Positions 44,751 to 54,657 of a stretch of 64,000 nucleotides of DNA are shown here, one piece after another. Position numbers and translations under genes: made by a program. Below the pieces are notes generated by a model, which did not search any database, was not told the origin of the DNA, and worked only from the letters and a program-made list of their open reading frames with translations. The stretch comes from Gammaproteobacteria bacterium (GTDB lineage Bacteria > Pseudomonadota > Gammaproteobacteria > Pseudomonadales > Cellvibrionaceae). The stretch spans positions 310,001 through 374,000 of the forward strand of contig SEBU01000005.1 in assembly GCA_004173475.1 (NCBI GenBank). The letters run 5' to 3'. Position 1 is the stretch's first letter. Every line of letters starts with the position of its first letter.

Positions 44751-45779
44751 TTAGGCGTTTTTTACATCCCCAAACCATTTTACATCTTCCCCATGGGCCT
44801 GTTTATCAGCGTGATACGAAGACCGTACTAACGGACCACAGGCCGCGTGTTTAAAGCCCATCTCTTCAGCAAGTTTCGTGTACTCGGCAAATTCGTCCGG
44901 ATGCACGTAACGGGCAACAGGCAAGTGATCTTTTGAGGGCTGCAAATACTGGCCGATGGTTAACATATCTATATCGTGATCGCGCATGTGCTGCATCACT
45001 TCGATAATTTCTTCTTTGGTTTCACCAAGCCCCACCATTAAACCGGATTTTGTTAAAACATCCGTACGGCGTGCTTTATATTGTTTGAGTAATTCCAGCG
45101 ACCATTTGTAATTCGCACCGGGTCGCGCCTGGAGATACAAACGCGAGACGGTTTCCATATTGTGATTGAAAACATCTGGCGCTTCTTTTTCCAAAATGTC
45201 TAAGGCAATTTCCATACGACCACGGAAATCCGGCACCAAAACTTCGACTTGTAATTTAGGGCTTAGCTCGCGCGCTTCGCGAATACAATCCGCAAAATGT
45301 TGGGCGCCGCCATCTCTCAAATCGTCGCGATCTACCGAGGTAATTACGACATATTTCAAACGCATTTCGGCAATAGCTTCAGCGAGTTTGCGTGGCTCTT
45401 GCTCATCAAGCGGATTAGGTTTGCCGTGGCCAACATCGCAGAACGGGCACCGACGAGTACAGATGTCGCCCATGATCATAAAAGTTGCAGTGCCACCGCT
45501 AAAACACTCACCCAGGTTCGGGCAATTGGCTTCTTCACATACCGAGGAAAGTTTGTTTTTGCGCAGAATACTTTTAATACGATCCACTTCCGGCGATGCG
45601 GGAATACGCACACGAATCCAGTCTGGCTTACGCGGAATTTCATCACGGTCGCTAGCGATCACTTTTACCGGAATACGCTCAACTTTGTCAGCATCGCGAA
45701 GCTTTTCGCCCCGCTTGTGACGCTCGGTACGCTTGACCGGTTGCAGTTCCGGGATTGAAACGATGGGTAGATCAGACAT
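44751..45779 (-). CDS. lipA: Lipoyl synthase
   Basis: 342 residues. Radical-SAM enzyme that inserts two sulfurs into octanoyl groups to make lipoyl cofactors. Two iron-sulfur motifs are visible: [12 protein letters not shown] (auxiliary cluster) and CTRRCPFC (radical-SAM CxxxCxxC). Start ATG 45779, with GAG 6 nt before; a longer frame reaches 45815 without a ribosome site. Partner of lipB, which makes the octanoyl-protein. lipB ends about 150 bp upstream, with the structured element in between. Confidence 0.97.
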   Translation of the reverse strand: MSDLPIVSIPELQPVKRTERHKRGEKLRDADKVERIPVKVIASDRDEIPRKPDWIRVRIPASPEVDRIKSILRKNKLSSVCEEANCPNLGECFSGGTATFMIMGDICTRRCPFCDVGHGKPNPLDEQEPRKLAEAIAEMRLKYVVITSVDRDDLRDGGAQHFADCIREARELSPKLQVEVLVPDFRGRMEIALDILEKEAPDVFNHNMETVSRLYLQARPGANYKWSLELLKQYKARRTDVLTKSGLMVGLGETKEEIIEVMQHMRDHDIDMLTIGQYLQPSKDHLPVARYVHPDEFAEYTKLAEEMGFKHAACGPLVRSSYHADKQAHGEDVKWFGDVKNA

Positions 45780-45822
45780 AAGAAGCTCTTTGCTTTTTCG
45801 CCCTTGAAGAGGCACAGAAGGA

Positions 45823-45918
45823 GTCGGCTAAGGTGTTGCGAGACCATCGGAGACATGGATGTCGACGATGAGCCCCCAAGGATGGGTTCACGGCGTGTCT
45901 TGCAATAGCTTAGCCGAC
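45823..45918 (+). ncRNA. Structured element with two GGA-loop hairpins (possible CsrA/RsmA-binding RNA)
   Basis: A 96-nt element between lipB and lipA. Arms 45823-45844 and 45897-45918 pair over 22 positions with one G/G mismatch and two G-U pairs. Inside, GAC-ATGGAT-GTC (45852-45863) has the ACANGGANGU pattern of CsrA sites, sitting on CATCG/CGATG with a tandem GA/GA internal loop, and GAGCCC/GGGTTC (45870-45889) displays CCAAGGAT in the loop. The wobble pairs and GGA loops exist only on the + strand, antisense to lipA/lipB. No promoter or terminator was identified, so it could be part of a longer transcript or a dispersed repeat. Confidence 0.55.
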
Positions 45919-45930
45919 GACCCCACCAGA

Positions 45931-46608
45931 TTAACTGGCGCGCATTGTACAGGTTTCATAACCCAATTTCTGCGCAAATTGCTTAACAAGTTCCTCTTTA
46001 ACATTTGCAAGATCGGGTGATGCGGTCATTAGGTTTTGCATCTGCGTCATTTCCAAGCCCTGATAACCACAGGGATTAATTCGTAAAAATGGTGATAAAT
46101 CCATGGCCACATTTAGAGCCAAGCCATGGAAGCTACAACCTCGACGCACACGTAGACCAAGCGAAGCGATTTTATCCTCGCGTCCGTTTGAGTTTACATA
46201 AACTCCCGGTGCATCAAGTTTTGGAAAAGCTTCGATTTGATAATGAGCCAAGGTCGCGACAATCGTTTGCTCGATTGCCGTCACCAAATCGCGCACCCCC
46301 ATTTTTAACCTGCGCAAATCCAATAAAGGATAAGCAACTAACTGACCGGGGCCGTGATAAGTTACCTGCCCGCCTCTATCTGATTGGATTACCGGAATAT
46401 CACCCGGCATAAGTAAATGTTCAACCTTTCCAGCCTGCCCCTGAGTAAAAACCGAAGGATGTTCAACCAGCCACAATTGATCTACTGAATCGGTCGAGCG
46501 ATTGTTCGTGAACTCACCCATAGCGGCCCAAACGTGTTCGTAAGGCTGCAAGCCAAGGTCATAAACTTCCAAAACGCGAGGGGTGGAGAGAGCTGGCGAT
46601 GCAGACAA
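45931..46608 (-). CDS. lipB: Octanoyltransferase
   Basis: 225 residues. Moves octanoyl groups from acyl carrier protein to lipoyl domains, the step before Lip[19 protein letters not shown], the catalytic Lys in DKIASLGL and the catalytic Cys in NPCGYQGL are present. Start is TTG directly after the ybeD stop (no gap), so coupling is likely. In E. coli the same ybeD-lipB-lipA order is found. Confidence 0.96.
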   Translation of the reverse strand: MSASPALSTPRVLEVYDLGLQPYEHVWAAMGEFTNNRSTDSVDQLWLVEHPSVFTQGQAGKVEHLLMPGDIPVIQSDRGGQVTYHGPGQLVAYPLLDLRRLKMGVRDLVTAIEQTIVATLAHYQIEAFPKLDAPGVYVNSNGREDKIASLGLRVRRGCSFHGLALNVAMDLSPFLRINPCGYQGLEMTQMQNLMTASPDLANVKEELVKQFAQKLGYETCTMRAS

Positions 46609-46881
46609 TTACATCACCATGCGAATTTTTTTGCTGATGCGCAGATCGTCGTGAATGGCAGTTAATTGTTCAATACCTGTAGCGGTAATCCACACAGTCA
46701 CCGATTGGAAGCGACCTTTGCTGGACTCATTTACGGTAATGCGAGCCTGATCAAAACCCGGCGCGTGACGCTCCATGACTTCGATTACCAGCGTATGCAT
46801 CTCAGCATCGGCATCGCCCAAAACTTTGATGGGGTAGTTCTCACAGGGGAATTCAATTTTAGGCGGTTTTTGTTCTGTCAT
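46609..46881 (-). CDS. ybeD: YbeD/DUF493 family protein
   Basis: 90 residues, small ACT-like alpha/beta fold (PPKIEFPCENYPIKVLGDA, then TVNESSKGRFQSVTVWITATG). Conserved next to lipB in gammaproteobacteria; its biochemical role is not firmly known. ATG at 46881 with GGAG 6 nt before. lipB follows without a gap. DacA lies upstream. Confidence 0.92.
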   Translation of the reverse strand: MTEQKPPKIEFPCENYPIKVLGDADAEMHTLVIEVMERHAPGFDQARITVNESSKGRFQSVTVWITATGIEQLTAIHDDLRISKKIRMVM

Positions 46882-46934
46882 TCGCTTCTCCAAAACAAAA
46901 CGGGGCATAGCTGTATGCCCCGGGTACGACAGGA

Positions 46935-48197
46935 TTAACTAAACAACCCGCGGAAAAAGAGTTTGATCTTATCCCACATGCGCGCAAAGAAGCTCGCCTC
47001 TTCAACAGGCTGAAGCGCAACCAATGGCTGGGTATTGATGATTTTTCCATCCAGCTCAATTGTCAAACTACCGAGCTCCTGACCTGCAGTAATCGGCGCC
47101 TTAATGGTTTCATTAACATGAACGTTGGCTTTGATATCGTTGACACGTCCCTTAGGTAGGGACATGCGTATATCTTTTGGCAGACCCAACACTACTTCAG
47201 GCAACTTACCAGACCATACTCGAGTTTTAGTTACCTCTGTATTAGCTTTGTATAAGCCAACAGTTTCGAAATAGCGGAAACCATAAGAGAGCAATTTTTG
47301 GGTTTCCTCTGCTCTGGCATTTTCACTCTTGGTACCCAGCACTACCGCGATCAAACGTGTGCCCTCACGTTTTGCGGATGCAACCAAACAATATCCCGCT
47401 TCCTCTGTATGACCCGTTTTCAAACCATCGACGGTTGGGTCAAGAAACAGCAGACGGTTGCGGTTGGGCTGACGAATGTTGTTGTACTTAAACTCTTTCT
47501 CCGCATAAAGCGGATAGTGCTGCGGATGGTTGTAAATTACCGCGCGCGCCAAGGTCGCCAAATCGCGAGCTGTTGTGTAGTGGTCAGGTGCGGGAAGGCC
47601 AGCAGCGTTCTGGAAATGGGTGGATTTCATTCCGAGTTCCACGGCCTTTTTGTTCATCATGTCCACGAAGGCATCTTCGGTGCTGCCAACGTATTCCGCC
47701 AGCGCAACAGTCGCATCATTACCAGATTGGATAATCTCGCCACGCAATAAATCAATGACGGAAACTTGAGTCCCCTCCTTCACATACATGCGCGAGCCTT
47801 CCATCTTCCAGGCTTTGACGCTGATGTTAACCATATTGGTTTCGTTGATGCGACCGCGCACCAATTCGTCGATGACCAAATAACTGGACATCATTTTGGT
47901 AAGACTGGCTGGAGGCAAGCGCTGATCTGCATTTTTGTCAGCAAGGGTTTCGCCTGTTTCGCCATCAATCAAAATGTAACCCGTGGCAGCCAATTGCGGA
48001 GCTTCGGGAATGGCGGATTGAGGTTGTGCGGCTGCCGGTGTTGCCTGACCAAGCGTGGGCGTTGGTGAGGGTGCTGGAGGATTAGCGGCGGAAACACCCA
48101 GGCTTATTGCAACTAACGCAACTAACGCAACTAACGCAACTAACGCAACTGCCAAAGGTTTTATCAAAGAAGTAGCTGATCTGAACATAGAAAACAT
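46935..48197 (-). CDS. dacA: D-alanyl-D-alanine carboxypeptidase (PBP5/6 type)
   Basis: About 420 residues. Trims the terminal D-Ala from peptidoglycan stem peptides in the periplasm. Motifs SxxK (PASLTKMMS), SGN (IQSGNDATVAL) and KTG (DGLKTGHT) are intact; a C-terminal amphipathic helix (MWDKIKLFFRGLFS) anchors it to the membrane. The signal peptide core is lengthened by a DNA tandem repeat coding VAL VAL VAL, followed by a Pro-rich linker. Starts at 48212 (GTG), 48197 (ATG) or 48188 (ATG) are all possible. Part of the rlpA-mltB-rodA-mrdA cell-wall block. Confidence 0.94.
   Translation of the reverse strand: MFSMFRSATSLIKPLAVALVALVALVALVAISLGVSAANPPAPSPTPTLGQATPAAAQPQSAIPEAPQLAATGYILIDGETGETLADKNADQRLPPASLTKMMSSYLVIDELVRGRINETNMVNISVKAWKMEGSRMYVKEGTQVSVIDLLRGEIIQSGNDATVALAEYVGSTEDAFVDMMNKKAVELGMKSTHFQNAAGLPAPDHYTTARDLATLARAVIYNHPQHYPLYAEKEFKYNNIRQPNRNRLLFLDPTVDGLKTGHTEEAGYCLVASAKREGTRLIAVVLGTKSENARAEETQKLLSYGFRYFETVGLYKANTEVTKTRVWSGKLPEVVLGLPKDIRMSLPKGRVNDIKANVHVNETIKAPITAGQELGSLTIELDGKIINTQPLVALQPVEEASFFARMWDKIKLFFRGLFS
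48109..48150 (-). repeat. 9-bp tandem repeat in the dacA signal sequence
   Basis: Four exact copies of GCAACTAAC (+ strand) from 48109 to 48144 plus a partial fifth. On the coding strand they give repeated Val-Ala-Leu in the hydrophobic core of the signal peptide. In-frame slippage would lengthen or shorten the core by three residues. Confidence 0.95.
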
Positions 48198-48291
48198 CAC
48201 TTTATAAAGCACTAAAAATTGGGTTTCACTTAAAAATAAGAGCCAAAACGTCTAATCGGCTGAATTGTAGCACCGCTCGCTGCCTATGTAC

Positions 48292-49236
48292 TTATTGATA
48301 GACAACATGAACTTCGGAAATATCTATTTTTTGTAGCTGCTCCCGCGCCGCTTGCATACTTTGCGCGTCCTTAAACGGACCCACCCTAATCCGATATAAC
48401 TTGGTGGGTGGCGCTGTCACGCTGATGATGATGGGATAACTTAGCGACCCACGAACGTTACCAGCGAATTTTTGTGCCGAGTCTTCAATACTGAATGCAG
48501 CAATTTGAAGGTACGTGCCCTCCGGCAGCTGCGATTGAATCACTGCTGATGGAGAAGTTGCGTTCACTTCAGCTTTGGGAACTATACCGGCCTCTTTGGA
48601 AGCTAGGCCCGCTTTGCGTTTTTTCAAGGGGGGACGAGGATCGCCATCCGGAACCACAATCTCAACCTCCACGTTTCCCGTACCCATTTGCGTAATACCC
48701 AAACGCTGGGCAGCGGCATAGCTTAAGTCAACGATTCGACCCTCATGAAATGGGCCACGATCGTTAATGCGCACAATCACGCTTTTACGATTGTCGAGAT
48801 TGGTTACCCGGACATAGGACGGAATTGGCAACGTTTTGTGAGCACCGGTCATAGCGAACATGTCGTAGAGTTCACCGTTGGACGTCCGCTCACCATTAAA
48901 TTTGAACCCATACCAGGAGGCTATGCCCCGCTCAATATATGCACGCTCATCTGACATGAGCGTGTAGGTTTGTCCTAACACTGTGTAAGGGTTTTTGTTG
49001 CCGGCAATAGTGCGCGTTTCATAGCGTGGCACCGCATCAGGCACGTGAGACATATCAATTTCTTTGTCCGGCCCCCAATCCTTATCCTTACCTTGATAAC
49101 GGCCACCTGAATCGGATGAAGATGACGATGAACTTGAAGGATCGTCCGGCCGGGACTGTCTGGAAGAGCATCCATTCAATAGGCCGATCACGATCACACA
49201 TACTAAAAAGCCGTGCCATTTCCCTGCTTGCAGCAC
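48292..49236 (-). CDS. rlpA: RlpA septal lytic transglycosylase lipoprotein
   Basis: 314 residues. Lipobox LNGC (C23), a Ser run, the double-psi beta-barrel domain (ERGIASWYGFKFNGERTSNG through RINDRGPFHEGRIVDLSYAAAQRLG) and a C-terminal SPOR domain (YLQIAAFS..., KLYRIRVGPF) that binds denuded glycan strands at the septum. It cleaves glycan strands lacking stem peptides. The GTG start overlaps the mltB stop by one base (TAGTG), a typical coupling. Confidence 0.94.
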   Translation of the reverse strand: MLQAGKWHGFLVCVIVIGLLNGCSSRQSRPDDPSSSSSSSSDSGGRYQGKDKDWGPDKEIDMSHVPDAVPRYETRTIAGNKNPYTVLGQTYTLMSDERAYIERGIASWYGFKFNGERTSNGELYDMFAMTGAHKTLPIPSYVRVTNLDNRKSVIVRINDRGPFHEGRIVDLSYAAAQRLGITQMGTGNVEVEIVVPDGDPRPPLKKRKAGLASKEAGIVPKAEVNATSPSAVIQSQLPEGTYLQIAAFSIEDSAQKFAGNVRGSLSYPIIISVTAPPTKLYRIRVGPFKDAQSMQAAREQLQKIDISEVHVVYQ

Positions 49237-50261
49237 TAGATTTTCCCCATTTCAACTTTAATTGATTGACTCAATTGATAGACTGCCATGGCGTACATCG
49301 GGCTGCGATTGTAACGTGTGATGGTGTAGAAATTTTGCAAACCAAACCAATACTCAGGACCATTCACACCTTCAAACTGGAATGCGATAACTCGCGTAGT
49401 CGGCGGCAACCAGGAAATAGGATTGATTCCCTGCTCACGCCATTGATCTACCGTTTGATTGGGTGGGACTATGCTATTGAGTTGTTCGCTTTTCATATTG
49501 TCCGAGGCGTGCGCCTCTACGGTTACCGGCTCACCGGTTTTCCAACCGTGTTCTTTAAAATAATTAGCCACACTGCCAATTGCGTCAGACGGTGTTTTCC
49601 AAATATCCGTAAATCCATCGCCGCTGAAATCTACTGCCCATTTACGATAGCTGGAAGGCATAAACTGCCCATAACCCATAGCGCCTGCATAAGAGCCTTT
49701 GAAATCAAGAGGGCTGTGTTTTTGCTCGCGCGTTAACAGGAAGTAATTTTCCAGCTCCGAACGAAAGAAAGGTGCCCGCGCCGGATAATCAAAGGCCAGT
49801 GTTGTTAGGGCGTCCAAAACATTGTAGCCGCCCATATTTTTGCCATAACCCGTTTCCACACCAATGATGGCCACGATAACTTCTGCAGGTACACCAAACT
49901 GCGCTTCAGCGCGCTCAAGCTCAGAACGGTTCTCTCGCCAGAATTTCACGCCACCCTCGATACGCGTGGGCACCATAAAAATAGGGCGATATTCTTTCCA
50001 AGTTTTGGACTGCTCTGCCGGGCGGGAAATAGCATCAATAATTGACTGCTTTTTTTCCGCTTTTTCCAGCCATCCCACCAGCTCCGTGCGGGAAAAACCA
50101 TTTTTAGCAACCATCTCGCTAATAAACTTCTTGGCTTCTGGATGCTGGGAATAGTCAGCGCTACAGACAGCTGAGCCGACCAAAAGTGGCAGGCAAGCAA
50201 AACTGGCAAGACGCGCTGTTCGCTTGAAGACGGAAATTGAAAACGAATTTTTTAGATGCAC
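49236..50261 (-). CDS. mltB: Membrane-bound lytic murein transglycosylase B
   Basis: 341 residues. Cuts the glycan backbone of peptidoglycan with 1,6-anhydro product formation. Signal segment at the start, then the SLT-like fold with IGVETGYGKNMGGYNVLDAL (catalytic Glu in ETGYG) and the YAGAMGYGQFMPSSY motif. No lipobox is clear (the leader has LLVGSAVCS), so attachment to the membrane is uncertain. Between rlpA and rodA, same direction, with a 10-bp gap to rodA. Confidence 0.94.
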   Translation of the reverse strand: MHLKNSFSISVFKRTARLASFACLPLLVGSAVCSADYSQHPEAKKFISEMVAKNGFSRTELVGWLEKAEKKQSIIDAISRPAEQSKTWKEYRPIFMVPTRIEGGVKFWRENRSELERAEAQFGVPAEVIVAIIGVETGYGKNMGGYNVLDALTTLAFDYPARAPFFRSELENYFLLTREQKHSPLDFKGSYAGAMGYGQFMPSSYRKWAVDFSGDGFTDIWKTPSDAIGSVANYFKEHGWKTGEPVTVEAHASDNMKSEQLNSIVPPNQTVDQWREQGINPISWLPPTTRVIAFQFEGVNGPEYWFGLQNFYTITRYNRSPMYAMAVYQLSQSIKVEMGKI

Positions 50262-50271
50262 AATCTTGATC

Positions 50272-51426
50272 TCATTTTTGCGGGGACATTACCCGTTTTT
50301 GCTCTGTGGCTATAGCCATTAAAATTCCAAAACCAGACATTAGGGCGACTATCGCAGTTCCCCCTTGGCTGATAAATGGGAGTGGCACACCGACTACCGG
50401 CAACATTCCTGCCACCATACCCATATTCACAAAGACATACACGAAAAAGGTGGTTGAAATACTGGCCGCCAGAAGCCGACCGAAGTTGTCCTGCGCATTG
50501 ATGGCGATATACATACCGCGCGCGATCACCATGATGTAAGCAATGATCAATAACACCACGCCCAACAACCCGAATTCTTCTGACATAACCGCAATAATAA
50601 AATCAGTATGCCCTTCCGGTAGAAAGTCTAATCGCGATTGGGTTCCCTCCAGCCATCCCTTACCATGCAAACCACCTGAACCTATTGCAGTTTTGGATTG
50701 GATAATATTCCAGCCCGCACCAAGGGGGTCGCTTTCCGGGTTCAGCAACATCAAGATCCGCTTCTGCTGATAGTCATGCAGCATGTAATGCCAAACGGGC
50801 CATAAGCTTGCGCCGAATCCAACCATTGCAAGGGCAATGTACCACCACTGCAAACCCGCGTAAAACAACACTACCATACCCGAAACAAGCACCAGAATGG
50901 CGGTTCCCAAATCCGGTTGTTTAATGATAAGCGCGGTGGGAACAGCAATAAGCACCAAGGTAATCAATATGTGAAGAAGGCGTGGTGGTAGATATTGACG
51001 GCTCAAAAACGCGGCAATAGTAATAGGCATGGCCAACTTCATAATTTCGGAGGGCTGAAAACGAATACCTCCTACACCTAACCAACGCTGCGCACCTTTG
51101 GCGCCTATGCCGATAAGCAGCACCAAAATCAGCAATACAACACCCAGACCATAGAGCCAGGGTGCCAATCGACGCATAAGGTCAACCGGAACCTGGGCAA
51201 TAATGAACATGGCAATGAACGCGATTGCGAAAAAACTGCCCTGCTTTTGGATGGCCAACATGCTGCTACTGCTTGCACTGTAAAGAACAACCATGCCAAA
51301 ACTGGCAATACCTACCAGCAAAAACAGCAATACGAAATCAATATGCAGACGCTGGGCTATTCGCTCGGCACGACGTAGCCCAATCCCGCTTTTTGGCATG
51401 CGTCTTAGAAAATCCTGGCTACCCAT
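50272..51426 (-). CDS. rodA: Peptidoglycan glycosyltransferase RodA
   Basis: 384 residues, about ten membrane helices of the SEDS family. Polymerises lipid II for cell elongation with its partner PBP2. Signature segments: IGAKGAQRWLGVGGIRFQPSEIMKLAMP and LPFISQGGTAIVALMSGFGIL. Start ATG with AGG 9 nt before. mrdA (PBP2) lies directly upstream, 33 bp away. Confidence 0.96.
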   Translation of the reverse strand: MGSQDFLRRMPKSGIGLRRAERIAQRLHIDFVLLFLLVGIASFGMVVLYSASSSSMLAIQKQGSFFAIAFIAMFIIAQVPVDLMRRLAPWLYGLGVVLLILVLLIGIGAKGAQRWLGVGGIRFQPSEIMKLAMPITIAAFLSRQYLPPRLLHILITLVLIAVPTALIIKQPDLGTAILVLVSGMVVLFYAGLQWWYIALAMVGFGASLWPVWHYMLHDYQQKRILMLLNPESDPLGAGWNIIQSKTAIGSGGLHGKGWLEGTQSRLDFLPEGHTDFIIAVMSEEFGLLGVVLLIIAYIMVIARGMYIAINAQDNFGRLLAASISTTFFVYVFVNMGMVAGMLPVVGVPLPFISQGGTAIVALMSGFGILMAIATEQKRVMSPQK

Positions 51427-51459
51427 TAGCGTTAGCCTGCTTGATCTGGTTCATTCACA

Positions 51460-53466
51460 TTACCTGCTAGGCGATTCCGATGATGGCGTCGGTTTAACAT
51501 CATCGACATCCAGATCCGGTGTTTCATTAACAAAGGGCGCAGGTGGCGCCGCTACAGCCGCCGCGTCTTTAGGCACCGGAAAGCCATACACTGGCCCGGT
51601 TCCTACATAAATATTTCGCAAGTAACCGTCAAATAATCTACGCGCTAATAAACTGGGGTTTTCAGACGATTTAAGGTGGTCATCGTTTTCCAAGATGATC
51701 GCGATCGCAATCTTTGGGTCATCCGCTGGTGCAAAACCCACAAATAATACGTGGTCACGCTGACTCTCTTTCAAAGTACCTATCTTGTACTTGGCATCCT
51801 GGGCAATCTTCACGACCTGAGCCGTACCGGACTTGGCTGCGATACGGTAATCCGCACCCAGCCCAAGCTTGTATCGGGTCAATGTACCGCCGCTGCCGTA
51901 AACGGCCTCTTCCATACCTTCGAACACTGCATCCCAGTACTCTTTTTTGATCTCGATATGATCTTCAAGGATTGGAGCAGTCTCGACTTCATCTACCGCT
52001 TTCACGAGTCGCGGACGAAAACGATCACCGCGGCTAGCAATGGTTGCCATCATTACGCCCAATTGCAAAGGCGTGACCGATACATAGCCCTGCCCGATCC
52101 CCATACTCACGTTATCACCGGGATACCATGGCTGCTTTAACTTTGTACGCTTCCATTCGCGCGAGCCCCAAATTCCCGCTCGCTCATTGGGAATATCAAT
52201 ACCCGTGCGTATGCCTAATCCAAAGTGCTGACCAAAGGGATGAATGTTGTCTACACCCATACGCCATGCCAAATCGTAAAAATAGGTATCACAGGATTCC
52301 GCAATTGCTTTCTTAAGATTTACGCTACCGTGGCCTCTACCAAACACCGAAAGAGTCCAGTCGCGATAGCGGTGAGAACTGCCCGCCAAGGTATAGAAAC
52401 CGGGGTCGCTAATGGTGCGATTGACGTCGGTAAACCCAAGGTGCAAACCAGCTAGCCCCATCATTGGCTTAATCGTAGAACCTGAAGGAAACTGACCCTG
52501 AACAAAACGATTAATAAGCGGTGTATCCGGCGATTCACTCAAGGATTTGTAATCGTTAAAACTAATCCCCGTTACAAATAAATTCGGGTCAAATCCCGGG
52601 TTGCTCACTGCAGTTAATACCGCGCCGGTTTTTACCTCAATCGCTACTACTGAACCACGCCGCCCGGCCAAAGTATCTGCAGCTTGCTTTTGCATTTTAT
52701 AATCAATGGTCATAGTGACGTTTTTGCCGGGTGTAGGGTCAATTTTATCCAACACTCGAATTTCACGACCACGCGCGTTCGTCTCTACGTTTTTACTTCC
52801 TACCTCACCCAATAAAACATTTTCGTAACTGCTTTCAATGCCGCTCTTACCGATAGAGTGCGTGCCGCTATAACGACGAATTTGTTCTTCATCAAATTTT
52901 TCCAAATCCGATTCGCTGATGCGGCTTACGTAACCAATAGTATGTGCAAATAATTCGGCGTAGGGATAATAGCGAACCAATTCTGCATCCACCTGCGCGC
53001 CCTCAAGGCGAAATTCGTTAACCGCTAAACGCGCAATTTCCTCTTCCGTTAAGCGGTACCGCAGCGGTATAGGTTCAAGCGGGTGAATGCGCTGCTTTTT
53101 AAGTTTGTAAAATTTTTCCAGATCCGCAGGCGTTATGTCGATCAAGGTGCGCAAGAGATTGATTGTCGCGTCCAGATCCATACTTTTATTCACTACCAAC
53201 GACAAGGTAAAACTCGGACGGTTGTCCGCCAGCACTTCACCATTACGGTCGTAAATAATTCCACGGGTAGGGGCAATGGGCTCTACGTGAACGCGGTTGT
53301 GTTCAGATTGGGTTGCATACTCAAGATAATTAACGATTTGCAAACTGTAATAGCGGTAAAGCAATACGCAAAACAAACACACCATTATTGAAACCATGAT
53401 CGCCAGACGGAATTTGAATATCCGCGCTTCTTTCTGGTGATCTTTAAAATGGTGGCTTTCAAACAT
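51460..53466 (-). CDS. mrdA: Penicillin-binding protein 2 (transpeptidase)
   Basis: 668 residues. One N-terminal membrane helix (about 20-38), then a dimerisation domain and the transpeptidase domain with GSTIK (S330, K333), SCD (388 region) and KSGTAQV. Crosslinks peptidoglycan with RodA during elongation. The C-terminal extension after the KSGT motif is Pro/Ala/Asp-rich and disordered, about 45 residues longer than in E. coli. A 123-bp gap separates it from rlmH upstream, so it may have its own promoter. Confidence 0.96.
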   Translation of the reverse strand: MFESHHFKDHQKEARIFKFRLAIMVSIMVCLFCVLLYRYYSLQIVNYLEYATQSEHNRVHVEPIAPTRGIIYDRNGEVLADNRPSFTLSLVVNKSMDLDATINLLRTLIDITPADLEKFYKLKKQRIHPLEPIPLRYRLTEEEIARLAVNEFRLEGAQVDAELVRYYPYAELFAHTIGYVSRISESDLEKFDEEQIRRYSGTHSIGKSGIESSYENVLLGEVGSKNVETNARGREIRVLDKIDPTPGKNVTMTIDYKMQKQAADTLAGRRGSVVAIEVKTGAVLTAVSNPGFDPNLFVTGISFNDYKSLSESPDTPLINRFVQGQFPSGSTIKPMMGLAGLHLGFTDVNRTISDPGFYTLAGSSHRYRDWTLSVFGRGHGSVNLKKAIAESCDTYFYDLAWRMGVDNIHPFGQHFGLGIRTGIDIPNERAGIWGSREWKRTKLKQPWYPGDNVSMGIGQGYVSVTPLQLGVMMATIASRGDRFRPRLVKAVDEVETAPILEDHIEIKKEYWDAVFEGMEEAVYGSGGTLTRYKLGLGADYRIAAKSGTAQVVKIAQDAKYKIGTLKESQRDHVLFVGFAPADDPKIAIAIILENDDHLKSSENPSLLARRLFDGYLRNIYVGTGPVYGFPVPKDAAAVAAPPAPFVNETPDLDVDDVKPTPSSESPSR

Positions 53467-53589
53467 GGAGGGACTAACTCAAGGATAAATTTTTGCTGTG
53501 ATTATTTTCAGCTATTTATTGATCGTAATAAAACAATTTTTAGCAAAACATTTATTTTATGCACGATTTTTTATGTGATTTGTTTGTGG

Positions 53590-54057
53590 CTATTTATGGT
53601 ATGGATGATTTTGCAAAATAGTACAAGCGCGATACAACTGTTCGATAACCAAAATACGGACTAGCGGGTGCGGCAGCGTCAAGGGTGACAAGGACCACTT
53701 AAGAGTCGCAAGTGCCGATACCTCCGGCGCCAAACCATCGGGCCCACCAATCAATAAACAATAATTAAAACCGCTCATTTTCCAACTTGCCAAATTTTCG
53801 GCTAGCTGTTCGGTTGTCCAAGGCTTGCCTCTGACCTCCAATGCGATAATTTGTTCGCCCTTTCCAACACTGGCGAGAATTGCTTCACCTTCTTTTTCCA
53901 TGGCTTTAGCAATGTCGGAACTTTTGGTGCGCTGTGCAAGCGGCAATTCCACCATTTCCACTACAAGATCGCGCGGCATACGCTTGGCGTATTCCGCGTA
54001 ACCCGCCTCCACCCAATCCGGCATTTTTGTACCGACAGCTATGATTCGAATTTTCAA
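53590..54057 (-). CDS. rlmH: 23S rRNA pseudouridine-1915 N3-methyltransferase
   Basis: 155 residues, exactly the family length when the TTG at 54057 is the start ([22 protein letters not shown]). SPOUT-type methyltransferase; signatures LLIGGPDGL and [22 protein letters not shown] are present. A longer frame reaches 54147 but adds unrelated residues. Modifies helix 69 of 23S rRNA. Followed by mrdA, preceded by rsfS. Confidence 0.95.
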   Translation of the reverse strand: MKIRIIAVGTKMPDWVEAGYAEYAKRMPRDLVVEMVELPLAQRTKSSDIAKAMEKEGEAILASVGKGEQIIALEVRGKPWTTEQLAENLASWKMSGFNYCLLIGGPDGLAPEVSALATLKWSLSPLTLPHPLVRILVIEQLYRACTILQNHPYHK

Positions 54058-54222
54058 AGCTTTAAACCTAACATGGGCCCAATAATCGTTACTGACGATG
54101 GTGAGACAAGGCAAAAATGATTGACTTGATAAAGCTGCGAAACACAAAAGCAGAGTTTATGAATAATAAATGAGTATTTTAAAATCATTTTTAACGCCGT
54201 ATCGTCGAGTAAAGCAGATTAT

Positions 54223-54558
54223 CTATTCTGTGCGATTAGCTGGCTTCATCGACCACAACTTCTCCAACTCATAGTAAGCACGAGTGTCTTCCTGCATGAC
54301 GTGTACTACTGTGTCCACATAATCAACAAGCACCCAGTCGCCGCTATCCAAACCTTCCACACCCATGGCGCGAAACCCTTTCTTTTTGGTTTCTTCCACC
54401 AAATTTTCCGCCAGCGAGCGTGTGTGGCGACTCGATGTACCACTTGCAATAATGAGCGTATCCATTACGTCAGTTAATTCGCGCACATCGAGCGTCACGA
54501 TATTTTTGCCCTTGAGATCTTCAAGAGCTTCGATAATGGCGTTGTTTAAATCAGACAT
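54223..54558 (-). CDS. rsfS: Ribosomal silencing factor RsfS
   Basis: 111 residues. Binds L14 and blocks subunit joining in slow growth. Motifs IVTLDVRELTDVMDTLIIASGTSSRH and DWVLVDYVDTVVHVMQEDTRAYYELEKLW are characteristic. Gene order nadD-rsfS-rlmH is conserved. Start ATG at 54558. Confidence 0.96.
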   Translation of the reverse strand: MSDLNNAIIEALEDLKGKNIVTLDVRELTDVMDTLIIASGTSSRHTRSLAENLVEETKKKGFRAMGVEGLDSGDWVLVDYVDTVVHVMQEDTRAYYELEKLWSMKPANRTE

Positions 54559-54657
54559 TCATTTACCTATAGGTTTTAAAAAATAAAAAAGCATGACATT
54601 AAAATTAACGAAAGCCGCGTTAATAAAACAATCGTATCACTTAAGGGTATCAGTGAC

